Below the pieces are notes generated by a model, which saw nothing but the letters and a program-made list of their open reading frames with translations, ran no database searches and was not told the origin of the DNA. The position numbers and the translations under genes are program-made. DNA of 64,000 nt, taken from positions 868,001 through 932,000 of the forward strand of contig JADNRV010000004.1 of NCBI GenBank assembly GCA_015499995.1. Reading direction: 5' to 3'. Origin of the DNA: Flammula alnicola (taxonomy: Eukaryota; Basidiomycota; Agaricomycetes; Agaricales; Strophariaceae). Numbering within the stretch: the stretch's first letter is position 1; the number at the start of each line of letters is the position of its first letter. Below are positions 46,980 to 57,688 of the stretch, in pieces.

Positions 46980-48290
46980 TGGATTGGGTAAGTGATGGGA
47001 TGGAGAGAATAGGAACAGAAAACGAATCGAGTCGTATGACTCGATTCGTTGCGCACCGGGTGGGTCTCCCTCTACCAGGGTCTCCCCTCGCGTCTTCTCA
47101 CCCCTCACCACCTTCCGATTTGCTTGGACACCTAAGTAGTGGCAGTGGGAGGAGAAGGAGAGCATGGCGTGGCCGGATGGTTCAGCGCGCGCAGAGGAAA
47201 GTGGAAGGCGTTGGCCGTCAAACCACGTTGATCGTGGTTCAAGCGGACCTTGAAATCCCAGACCGCTCGATTTCCGGCGCTTTCTCGTCGTCAAGGACAG
47301 GCGTCAACACAGTCACGTAGTTCTAGGAGCTTTGGGAGCTCATTATATCATTAGAAATTATGTATTTAAATCAAATTAACCATAAAATATTTTGAATCTG
47401 TAAAGATGCTGGCCTACACGGATGAAATACATTCGCATATACGAAAGGGTGGTGATTTCGGGCGCTTAAAATCGAAAACGCTACGGGTAGCCTCCTCGAG
47501 GCCTCATAAATTTAAAATAACACCTGAAATATTGTATATGGGTCTGTTTAAAGTGTTCTAGATACTTTGAGAAGCTCCAAAAACATGTGGAGAGACGGAA
47601 ACTTGAAATGACATGGAGAAGGTTGGATTGCTTTAAGATTTCTTATCATTTCATGCATAACTTGACTGCGAAGTGTGTACCGTTAGATATATCTTTACCA
47701 TGTCCAAATAAATTTTAGGATTATCATTCTATTTACTATTTCTATTGAATTAAACACTCTGCAAGTGTTTCAAGACAGTTCTCGTGGTCCTAAAGGCAAG
47801 ATAGAGAACTTGTAATGTCCGTTAATCACCTCGCGCCGCAATCGACGGATCGGAGTCTGACCGGTCCGAATTTACCAGCCAATCACATCACTCTCGGAAA
47901 GTGCCGGATAACCATCAACGACGTTGAATCGTCGTTGATGGTTATCTCCAACCACCACCACCACCCTCCTTCACATCTCCCTCATCCACCCCGTCGCACA
48001 AAGGCTCAACAAAAGGTAGTTACATGAAATTTTATTTCTTGTATTCAAATTGCTAACTAATTTTAACCCACCATCTAGGTTCCTACGACGTGAATGAAAC
48101 TCTGGGATGCCGTGTGCCCCTCTCCCTCGTCGAGGTAACGTGGGCCGGCTCTGGAAGGAGATGGGAGGGAGATAAGGGGTAAGGACACGAGGGGAGACCC
48201 TGTTAGAGAGAGACCCACCCGGTAAGCAGCGAATCGAGTCATACGACTCGATTCGTTTTCTCCTTCCTCTCTTCCTCCACCCACTTACCC
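46980..48290. repeat. Inner hairpin-bounded module of element B
   Basis: Bounded by the stem-loops 47023-47048 and 48230-48255, which are exact inverses of one another, with GGGTCTCCC blocks inside. Right-hand half matches the left-hand half of the module in element A in inverted form (about 48100-48290 against 39641-39830). Confidence 0.7.
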
Positions 48291-48299
48291 TAAGGCGAC

Positions 48300-48600
48300 G
48301 AGGTGGTAGCAGCAGCAGCAGCACGAGCACTGCTGCTGCTCGTATATGGCGAGGATGACAAAGTGGGCGCAGCGGCAGCTACACAAGCACCGCTGCTGCT
48401 GGGATACGGCAACGGCAACGAAGTGGGACCGCAGCACGCCCACTGGTGCCACTCGTATACGGATGCGACGACGACGACGACGATGAGAGCAGAGCGCCGG
48501 CATGGATACCACATTGACGAGGGAGCAGCAGCAGCAGGACGGCTGCTGCTGCTTGTATATGGCGCAGCGACAGTGGGAGCAGCTGCTAGACAACTCCTGC
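48300..48600 (-). repeat. CAG-rich array of element B, inverse of the CTG array
   Basis: GCAGCAGCAGCAGCACGAGC and related text with CTCGTATATGG spacers: the inverted counterpart of the 46.0-46.9 kb array, on the other side of the inner module. Element A lacks a clear equivalent. Confidence 0.75.
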
Positions 48601-49739
48601 CAAAGGAAGGACGACGACCATTCGTCGTCCTTCCTTGACTTCGAACGTCGTACAGACGACATTCGAAGTCGCGTTCCACCCGCCGCGGCTGTCCGTCTGC
48701 AACCGAGTCGCCGCCACGTCAATCGCCCACGAGCCCGCCTGAATCTTCAGGAGGACGAACGAGCGCGGGACCGCACCACGATCCACCCTGAACCCCAAGA
48801 ACAGCATGGCCGACGAGTACTGCAATCGGAGGAACTGGCAAATGGGCAAATCACCCAGCAACGGGTGCAAGATAGACGCAGACGATGGCAGAGGGCGGGG
48901 CGGTGCCACAGACGCCGCCGCCGCCAATTCTTTTCCCAGAGCATCCTTCTTGTGCTCTAGGTATTCAGTAATTTTACTCTACGTATGTATTAGTAGATAC
49001 AAATTCATTTCATTTGCTAAATGTACTGGATAAGGTGTCTGGATATTAAGTCAGTTTAGATAGAAGAGACAAGTTCTCTAAAATGACGACCTTGCCCCGT
49101 CCGCTGATCGTTTTGATGTAAAATTGGTATCATGAGATTTGGAATTACCTATACATTACATCTGGATACACGAAACTGAAGGGACAGACGAGTAGAGGGC
49201 AGCAGGATGCAAAAATCATTTGGTTGTTCGGAAAATCTATTTTTAGCACATGTTCGATCAGCCTCCGAAAGGGTGAAGATGAATATGACCATCCTCGGAG
49301 TCATTCTTCACAAAATTGGTACCAATAGGTTCGCATTCATTAGTAGATTACTATTATGTACTTACAAATAAGGGGACGGACAAACCGAGGCCCGTGCAGT
49401 ACAATTACAGACTGAAATTGACAGAATCTATTTATAGTGCTCATCCTATGATGAACTGGGGTATCATCCGAATTGCTGAAGCTGCACACCCTTTCCCTCT
49501 CTGCTTTCTTCGCAGAAGTAATACCCTTTTGTTTGAATTCTCTTGTATATTACCTCTATATAATTATAATAACAATAAAAGGGAGAGGAGTACGAATAGA
49601 GGTCAGATATATGGAGCAGCCATTTTTGGCATGCTCTCGAGGGCCATCCCAAGCCGTACGCCATTAATTTCGGGTGCCGGAAAATCATTCCGGACGCGCT
49701 TGTGCCTGGAAGCTAAAGATAGCTCGTTCGGAATGGACA

Positions 49740-50376
49740 TCAATATGATGATGTCATAGAATGATGTTCTTCCGGAAATACCAGTTATTTTTAGAACGTC
49801 ATCCAAAGTCATCCTTTCAAATCCACCCCGTCCCGCCCCCTATAGGGTGCGCATATGACAGATTTGGATAGAGAAAAATCAGGGCTACGCAATGGTATTT
49901 TTTCCCCACCGAAAACCGCCCCCGACGACGAGCAGCACCCAAAATACAACCCCGGACATCATTTCCTGCATTGTTGACAGGTATTTACCATCAGCCCCGC
50001 CCCAAATGGGACCGTCATCCAAACCTGCCAGCCCCAATCCACCCATTCCCGCCCCCCTAGAGGCGCGCAAATACCTGCATTATATCAGAATATATTTATA
50101 GATGCCATTGAAATTTTTCCCGCGCCTAAAGGCGCCCCCAACGACGAGCAGCACCATATTTTGTGCCCGCCAGCCATTTCTGTGCATTGTTGACACATAT
50201 TTACTAGTATCCGCCCCCTGCAAGGTGCAGACACCCTCTCCTGGCACCCCGGCAGCCTTTTAAAAGTGTCTTGCATGGCCTTAGGCCACGGCCCAAGCGG
50301 CCCAAACCCGCTATAGATGTATAAGGTAGTTAGCCCACAGCCTAGGAATCATATATAATTCTAGCTTACAAGGCTG
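49740..50376 (-). repeat. Right arm of element B
   Basis: Inverted arm with two units (near 49960 and 50170). It opens with ATACCAGTTATTTTTAGAAC, the inverse of text at about 45088-45110 in the left arm. Confidence 0.75.
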
Positions 50377-51125
50377 GTCATGGCGTTGGACAGCGTCCCA
50401 GAATAATGTGAACATGGTGATCCGATCTTGCGGCCAAGACGCGTCGTGCATGGCTCGAATGAACCGCGGAGTTGCTATGCAGAAGTCGTTAATCGAGATA
50501 TCCTTGTCTTTTTTCACACTCGCCGCGGAACGAGAAGACGTCACCGCCTGCCACTCAATTGATCCGTCGTCGTTCTTGATTAGCTTTCCGATATTGTTGT
50601 TCTCGGAGTTCGGGTTAAAATCCACGGCGTCGAGACCGGCGTTCGTGAAATGATAGAGGGGGATATACTCCCACTTCTTGAGTTTGCTCATAACTGCTGG
50701 GGGGTATAAATAGGACTCTCCCTTTGGAATGGGTAGGTCAGCGTGAACTTCGGCGCATTTGTGCTTATTCTTTCGTCTATCCTCTTTCTCGGCGTCTAAA
50801 CGTTCTTGTTCCTTTAAAAGGATAGCCGCTTGTTCATCGGCTTGGCGTTGGAGCAAAATAGCCTCCGCGGCCGCGTTCTCGGCGTTGATGTTTTGATCCC
50901 AAGCGGCGATACTTATCTCGTTGGTTCGTTTCCACGCAGCGCTTAAACCGGTGACGGCCTGTTCGTTAGTCAAACCCAAGTCTATGAAGGTTTTTCGTTG
51001 GTCCACGAAATCCTCGGAGTCGAAATCAGGGCAGACGGCGTTGTGAGGGTTATTCATGACGGAGGATATGTAGGAAATGAAGAATGAAAAAGAATTTAGC
51101 TAGGCGGGTTAAAGCTGAGCGCGGG

Positions 51126-53554
51126 ATGAACGAAATGTAGCTGCGACGTTGAAGTAAACGACTTAGAGTCCGCACTTGTGTTTCTTCATCACATAGATTT
51201 TGTTCTGTGTCACACCTGTTACGTGTGACTTAGATCTCCAACTATTGTCCGATTCGTAAGGGCGAGCACTCGTCTAAAATTATCGTGTTATCGGCAGTCA
51301 ATAACCTGGCCGACCTTGACGCGATCGTACATCGTAAAGCTTGCCAAACGTCGAAAGTTCCCGTATCCGGATGAAAAGCATCCATTATTGGCATCGCTGA
51401 GCGCTGAATGTTGAACGTTTTGTTGGTAGTCAATAGTCATTGCGCAGTGCTACATTTCATCGCACGGTCCACTGATGCTTTATTACATAAGCATGTAGAG
51501 CTTTCACGTCAAGCTCAGTCCCTTCCAACCCTCCTTTCAGCCTCATCACAATCATCAACGCCTCTGACTCCTGCACCGACAACAGCAAGCCTTCCGTCCC
51601 ATCCGACGGAATTGCGCAAAGCCTCCCTCATCTCTTCCATAGGCTCCAGATGGCCAGGCAACAGCGTCGGTATGTATTACTATGCAGACTTCGTGTTGCC
51701 ATATACACGGAATCGGGAATGTGGCGGCCTAATTCTACCTTCAACTCGTCGAGAAGGAATGGGGTGAAGGGCGGAATGGTCTTGTTCTCGGAAGAGACGA
51801 GCTGTGATGGGAGTGGAAGGTTCGGATATGGACCGCCAGTCATCGATGTGAGCTTTGCGTGTGGATCTCTTGTAGAGGAAGTTCTTGCTCGTGGAGCGAT
51901 CAGGAGTTGAAGACAGCTCCGAGGACGCTCGACGAGAACGAGTCAGAGGGGCTCGGATATCCGGTCGGTGGGTATAACAGCACTATGTAGTAGAACGGAA
52001 CATGAAGGCAATCCAAAGATCAGCTCCATATGCATAAATTCTGGTCAGATAGAGCGGGGAAGGAAATACTTTTCGTCAACGCATCTGATTGGCAGAGTGG
52101 CTATCAATCTATGATACATCTATGAGCTTTAAATGTTGCACAAAAAGATATTTGTACTTCATGTGATAGTCTTTTTTCATATTTTGGGTATTTGTGTTTT
52201 TTTTAAGGAGGCCTGCTATCGGGTGATGACATAAACGAGTGTAGGAAGAGACAGAAATCAAAGGAAGACGCACCGACTAGATGAAACCTCAGACAATTGG
52301 GCCCAGGGTGGGGAGATCTTCCATAAAACATGCCAGACGCTTGAGGCATGGAACTTTGACCCGAGATTGGGAAGGTCTTCCATGGTGCTCTACATAGGTG
52401 ACTGGAACTTCTGGTAAATCGAAGGTCTTGATATAATTTTGTAAATGCATATGTGAAGAATTATATGCTCTGCATACACCGTTCCATTGTTCGACGGGGC
52501 CCACCGCAATTCGGATCCAGAGTGGTTAATGGATACGTTTTCGTTCTTGAGAGGAGGCGTATGCCGTCGCTACCAAATCCTTATGTAAGATGATGTGGTC
52601 GATCATTGATAAAAAGGACGAATACGTTGTTGCCGTCCCCTTTTCTAAAAAGAGGAGATCTAATATGTAGACATCGAGTCAGATCCATAATCTGGTCAAA
52701 AACATGAATAGGCTGACTCGTCACCAAGGGACCCTTCTACACGCGGATCAAGCGACTTTGGTGCGGTGGAGGAACCAGTGCCTGTTCGTAATGCTCGCAA
52801 CGCTGATTGGTGTCCGTCATCATAAAAGGCGCAGGGTAAGGGAGACGTTATTCGTCTGAAGGGAGCTCTCCGATAATCAGGTAATAAGAGTGTCTCAGTG
52901 ATCTTCCTTCGCCTCGTGGACTTTAGATCACTTCAGCATGGCGGCTGACAATCCGACTCAAGGAGGCCAGTTCCAGAGAGGGAGAAAGTCCCTCAGTGTT
53001 AGCCGCTTGCCGAGACGAGGTCAACTTCGAAACACAGAGACGATCAGGATGATCAGAAGTGATGATCAGAAGTATCGATAGCATCGCTTTAATATTCGTT
53101 GTCGACGGAGCCTCGGAAGTGATAATCAGATGGCCGACATTCCAGAGATGTGGTGCAACGGTATCCGCAAATGACTGAGTCGCACAGCGTAAACCAGGGC
53201 ACGTTAAATGGCACAGTTTCAGAAGGACGTAATAAAGCGTCAAGAGCAATTAAGGTGTTGGCGAAATGCGTTTCAGAGACACAGGTGAAGCAGATTTTTA
53301 AAAGAGGTCATGATGATTCCGGTGAAGGATTCAAATTTCAAGGTAAGGGCAAGGACACGTGTTGTCGCGTCAGTTTCCGGCACGTGTAGATGGTGGTGGC
53401 AAGCGACGACAAATACCGCGTGTTGCGCGCGTCGCGAACTCATGGCAGAAAACGTTTGTTGAGCCTTTTAGGCTTCCTCTTCCGAGGTCTGCTCCGAGCC
53501 ACAGACCTCTCTTACCTCCCTCTTCCGAATTCCTAACCCGCGCTATTCTGATCA
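51126..53554. other. 2.4-kb region with gene remnants only
   Basis: No complete gene. A plus-strand stretch at about 51490-51660 encodes Ser/Thr/Pro-rich text ending GSRWPGNSVG, followed by 51715-51910 with LVEEVLARGAIRS before a stop; this may be the 3' end of a gene whose front was lost where the retroelement begins at 51125. A minus-strand stretch at 52504-52289 (VEQWNGVCRAYNSSHMHLQN) also looks protein-like. The rest is AT-rich, with the promoter of the RING gene at the right end. Confidence 0.35.
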
Positions 53555-54953
53555 ATGCCCGCCGCCGCTCATTGTCCCATTTGTCTGAACCATTTCCCCA
53601 TTGACGCCGACAAACCAGAGATTGTCATTTTTCCATGCGGTAAGCATCAGGCGCTTAGGCTCTCCGAAACATACTGAAACGAAATGAATTCCGGACTTCT
53701 TTCCGTTCCTTCTTATAGGTCATGGATTTTGTGCCAGCTGCACAGACAAGCTATTCCTTGGCCCGCGAACGAAGTGTCCGAACTGCAGAAAGTTCATCCA
53801 AAGACGCGATGGGCATCCAGTGTATCTCGAACTCATCGATTCAAAGACTGTGTTTGCCACAAGTGTGATGGAGGGTTTGGATATGATGAATCCCGAGACT
53901 CCATTGGTGAGCATCAAGAAGGCGAGCGAAAAGTTGGAAAAGATTGCAGGGAAAACACCAAGCAACGAGAACATGGTAAGGATATAGACGCTTTACTTTT
54001 CAAATGGACGATCTTTTATCTTCCGTCTCCCAAGTCCGCTATTTTGAGAGCTATTGAAGACTTCCACGACCGCATCATCCCTCTGTTCACCAAAGTCGAA
54101 ACCCAAACACAAGAAATTGATGGCCTGCGACAAGATTTGCACCGGAGCCGTCGGGATAGGGAAAGTTTGCAGTCGAAAGTGAAGAAGGTGGAACCACTAC
54201 AAGCTGAAGTCTCCCGACTTAAAACCGCTCTGTCCGAGACAGAATCCAACACGCAAGAAGCAATCTGTCTAGCCGAGAGAGCCAAAGATGAACTGGGAAA
54301 ACTTCACGGAACCTCATCCCATTGGCAGAGGCGCGCAGCGGAGCTGGATCAGGAGAATAAACGCTTCAAAGATCTGCTCGAAAGACATACCAACAACGTC
54401 AGTAAATATTTTCGACTACGTTTGGTATATTGTATATTCATCCACATTACCGTAGTCCCGACTACAAAAGGACAAGAACAGGAAGCTCAGCAAACAGTTA
54501 GCCGCTCTAAGAGAGCAGCGTGTCGCAGAGGAGACTCAGGCTATGTCAGACACGGCACATGTAAGTGTATCAAGCAAAACAAATTCGAGCTCTTTAAGAT
54601 TTGAACGTGTGTGGCAGGAATACGACGGCGACTTCTCCGGCCATGAACATTCCAGAATCCACAGCAGTCTCCATATTATCGCACCATCTCCAACACGGTC
54701 GCCACGCCGCTCTTATCAAGATGAAAACGCGATCTCGCTTGATTTCGAGGGTATGCCACCACCAAGGTTTCCATCCGACTGGCAACTCAATGATTCGAAT
54801 GCCGGGGTACTAAGGAAACGCTTGTCGAACGGCGCCGTGGTCGGAAGTCATCGTCGAGTCACCAATCCATTTCCTATCGAACTCGATAAGAAGGGACACC
54901 CAACCAGAGCTGTACAATTGGGACCCAGATCGATCGTGCACGTTGGCCGTTGA
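53555..54953 (+). CDS. RING-finger protein with long coiled coil
   Basis: Exons 53555-53639, 53719-53975, 54035-54397 and 54456-54953 give 400 residues. The C3HC4 RING is at residues 7-56: CPIC, then FPCGHGFCASC, then CPNC. A coiled coil follows at about 130-260 (IDGLRQDLHRSRRDRESLQS; LQAEVSRLKTALSETESNTQ; LSKQLAALREQRVAEETQAM). The tail is polar and probably disordered. RING domains recruit E2 enzymes, so an E3 ubiquitin ligase is likely; partner unknown. Bases 54561-54617 start GTAAGT, end CAG and are 57 nt, a possible in-frame intron that would shorten the protein to 381 residues. Same architecture as the gene at 57689. Confidence 0.75.
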
Positions 54954-55246
54954 AGGCGTTATACCCTGATGGTTCGCGGAATGCATCTATGTATTATATT
55001 TATCTTGCAGCGTTTGGGCTTCTGTATGGCATTGGTGAATAGCAGGGATATTTAACGAGAATGAGATTTACAGAGAGCTTTCGCGGTGTCGTATTTCCTA
55101 AATGGCTCATGTCGAAAGTACCATGAAATTCCTGGTATCAATCCTCAATGGAAAAAAGTTCATGCGCATACGTAGACATGCCATATTGAAGGGGGTTAAC
55201 ATAGACAGCATGGATGATGAATGGAAATAAGTGTGATGATTTATTT

Positions 55247-55948
55247 CTAAACCAGAGTCAGCTACACAGATTCGAAATATCATACTAAGGATACGCACAA
55301 GGATAATACCATCGAAGCGCTGCTTGAACCATGCCATCGTATCCTCCTTCTTGATGCGGTGCGAGAAACCGATTCTCGCCTTTGCCTGTCTCCGCCTCGC
55401 CACCCGTGCACCTGGGCGACCCATGACAACGTAGAAGTCCATACCGAAGATACCAATGCCAGGGTCGTATCGGGCACCCAAATCGATGTGCTCCTGGATA
55501 CCGAAACCGAAGTTTCCTGTTTCCGAGAAGTTCTTGCGCCTCAACTCGTACTCCTTCACTTTCAAGCCACGCTCCAGAATCTCCTCGGCCTTGGGGCCAC
55601 GGATGGTGACGTGCACGGCGATCTTCTCGTTACGACGGATACCGAACGTGCGGACGGTGTAACGGGCTTTTGAGGTGACGGGTGTTTGGCCGGTAAGTTG
55701 CTCGAGAACCTTGGAGGCACGGGTCAGACGATCTCCGGATTCACCAACGGAGATGTCTAGCAGGATATGAAGGGGGTTCGGTCAGCCGTTCTGCCTGCTG
55801 GTGAACGAGTCATTGAAACGCACTGATCACGAGCTTCTCGATGCGGGGCTCCTTCATGACATTAGTGGGAGTCGTTTTTTGGTCGGCCTAGAAAAGATCA
55901 TAAATTAACGCTGCCCTTGGCATAAAAAAGGGCCTGCACACTGACCAT
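55247..55948 (-). CDS. RPL11: 60S ribosomal protein L11 (uL5)
   Basis: Exons 55948-55946 (the ATG alone), 55887-55824, 55756-55299 and 55261-55247 give 179 residues. Conserved text is unmistakable: [80 protein letters not shown] and [20 protein letters not shown]. The protein is part of the central protuberance of the large subunit and binds 5S rRNA. Two details are unusual: an intron directly after the start codon (a common trait of fungal ribosomal genes) and a terminal exon of only 15 nt. The last five codons depend on that final splice and are less certain. Confidence 0.93.
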
Positions 55949-57275
55949 TTTGTCGAGGGATGGTGGTTGGTCGCTGTTCCTACCTTGCTTGAAGTATTTA
56001 GTCCTTGTTTGGGACGTCGGTGCCGTGGTGGCTGAAACCTTATTTTCTAGTCCTGTATATGTTCCGTCGCTGGCCGCAAACTTTCAGACTCCGACGCCGT
56101 CGATGTCGCATCCTTTGTCGCCCTATGTCTTCGTACACGCACGCCTTACAATTGCTGGCAGGCGCTCGCTGCATGCATATTTTGTGTTGGATGTCGGTCT
56201 TTTTGGCTCCGGTACTCCTCAACATGACTCATCGTTGACCTCCCACAAATGAACCAACCGACGGATTAGTTCCATCCGAACTGTGCGCAGAGATCTCAGG
56301 AAACAAACCATCAACTTGACTTGCTACAGTAACATGTTTGGTTAACTCCACACCTTCTGGAAGGCGCCTTTACGAGATTTGCGATATAATGATCACCAAA
56401 GCCCATATTACTTCAGATTGGGAACCTGGGCGCTCTCTCTGTGGCCAACCACCCTTTGGGGACTTGAGATGTCGTCGTGACATCCAATACTTAAGGATCT
56501 CTGTATTTGGGACCTATGCTTATACAAGATTTCTCATGATATGTCGTGATGGTAATGACATTTGTACACGAAGTTACCCCTCGACGCCGCAACACACGAG
56601 TCTTACTTGCCTTGTCTCTCGCTGATTTGCTGGTATTCGCTTACCATCTACTCGGGACACCTGACGTTTATTCTCGTAGGCTTACTGAATCATATTAGAA
56701 ACCGCTTGTGCAGGTTCCTTGCCGCTAGTTACCACCTTCGCAGTGAAAGAACCAAACCTCGTCGGCATGCCAGGGATCGTTTCATCTAGATCGAACGATG
56801 CGTCCAGTATTCCGCTATGTGAAAATCCGAACAGCAGATATTCTTTCTACATATCTACATCATGCAAATTTCATGACTGACCTACGTTAATTTGCAACGA
56901 TAACGCAGTTGCTAAAAGAGGCTAATCGTATATTTATGCCTATGTACATATTCACTGTATGTCGCCAATCGTCCCTGGTTGGCACTGACATCGTCATCAT
57001 GATGTGCATGTGTGAGGTATGGTCGGTGACAAAACTAGTCCGTCTTGCCACTTGGGTGTCCCCAAATGACCGCATCTTTGGGATGTAATGTGCGTCATGT
57101 TTTATTTTTTAAGCTTCCCTGACACAATTAGACATGAATCTCGCTCGCTGCAACTTCCTGCCACTGGCTGCCAGGTACATATATCTGTAAGCCCTTAATA
57201 TTATTGAATCGCAGTGACCGCTCGAAGCCGTTTGTTTTGCTCAGATGTGTACTTAGCACACCTTCCCGATCTGGA
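55949..57275. other. 1.3-kb intergenic region
   Basis: Contains the RPL11 promoter at the left. No convincing exon, repeat or RNA gene was seen in the rest. Confidence 0.4.
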
Positions 57276-57522
57276 ATGGTCCAACGCGGTCCTTTCGAGT
57301 CTCCGACTGCCCTCGACCACCTTCGGCCATTCTATGTAAGCAAGTTTTCGCCTCTAAGATCTCAGGCCTGATTCTCAACAAGTCGTATGCATTCAAACCG
57401 CGCGATCATTTGTTCTCATATTTTCAGAGCCAGTCCGGACGCAACTCGACCGAGCGAAGTTTCACACAGAACTCGGCGAGATCAATTGGGACTCTCCTAT
57501 GCAGCTTCGCCGCCTCCTGTAG
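57276..57522 (+). CDS. Possible small gene of 50 residues
   Basis: Two exons, 57276-57335 and 57430-57522, joined by a 94-nt intron with GTAAGC donor and a CAGAG acceptor. The second exon reads like a real protein (LDRAKFHTELGEINWDSPMQ), amphipathic and helix-prone. No family recognised. If the acceptor two bases earlier is used, the frame stays open much longer with poor-looking text. Upstream exons may exist. Speculative. Confidence 0.3.
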
Positions 57523-57688
57523 ACTATTTTACTCATGCCGAACTCTTAATTACTCCCTGGAGCTCTACTGCATTGACGCACATGGTGTCGTTATAAGGAC
57601 TGGACTTCGAGCAAGATTTTCCTCCTCCTTTCTTTCAACACGAACATCATAACCATTTATCCCGCGTTTTCGGACTATCCCCTCACCC

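Larger units (their letters stand above)
44723..50376. mobile_element. Fold-back element B (5,654 bp) inside the gag gene
   Basis: It is bounded by GTCATGG at 44716-44722 and 50377-50383 (8 bp, GTCATGGC, also fits). The left end is CACCTGTAGTTGCTGGTATC and the right end, inverted, CAGCCTTGTAAGCTAGAATT, matching element A. The uninterrupted site is present at about 33595-33615 in the plus-strand retroelement. Contents: left arm with three ~0.2-kb units, CTG-rich array (46021-46925), inner module (46980-48290), CAG-rich inverted array (48300-48600), unique part, right arm with two units. No transposase seen. Confidence 0.87.
43849..51057 (-). pseudogene. gag: Gag gene of the minus-strand copy, split by element B
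   Basis: The first part runs from the ATG at 51057 to about 50377 and the second from 44722 to 43849. Between them lies element B, inserted after the codons for QRHD. Sequence on both sides is nearly identical to the plus-strand gag: I see four amino-acid differences (Ser/Gly, Thr/Ala, Arg/His, Cys/Arg). Both zinc-knuckle-like motifs are intact in the second part. Broken by insertion rather than by decay. Confidence 0.85.
34818..51125 (-). mobile_element. DIRS-like tyrosine-recombinase retrotransposon, minus strand, split by two insertions
   Basis: Read on the minus strand the order is gag (51057 down), reverse transcriptase with RNase H, then a tyrosine recombinase ending at 35126. That order and the recombinase in place of a DDE integrase define DIRS-type elements. 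Subtracting elements A and B leaves about 5.1 kb, a normal size. The 5' end is cut at 51125, where identity with the plus-strand copy stops. The region 34818-35125 is probably its 3' UTR; terminal repeats were not resolved. The exact left boundary is uncertain. Confidence 0.8.

Noticed and set aside
46040..47056. 338-codon minus-strand frame in element B
   Set aside because: Same cause: triplet-repeat composition, no conserved motif, frame not shared with element A.
47165..47250. tRNA gene or SINE head in element B (TGGCCGGATGG and GGTTCAAGCGG look like A and B boxes)
   Set aside because: No acceptor stem or cloverleaf can be drawn, and the B box is imperfect.
37624..50376. Helitron interpretation of elements A and B
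   Set aside because: Both make target duplications and have long terminal inverted repeats; no TC start, CTRR end or Rep/helicase gene.
54016..54285. Minus-strand frame opposite the first RING gene
   Set aside because: Antisense shadow of the coiled-coil exon.
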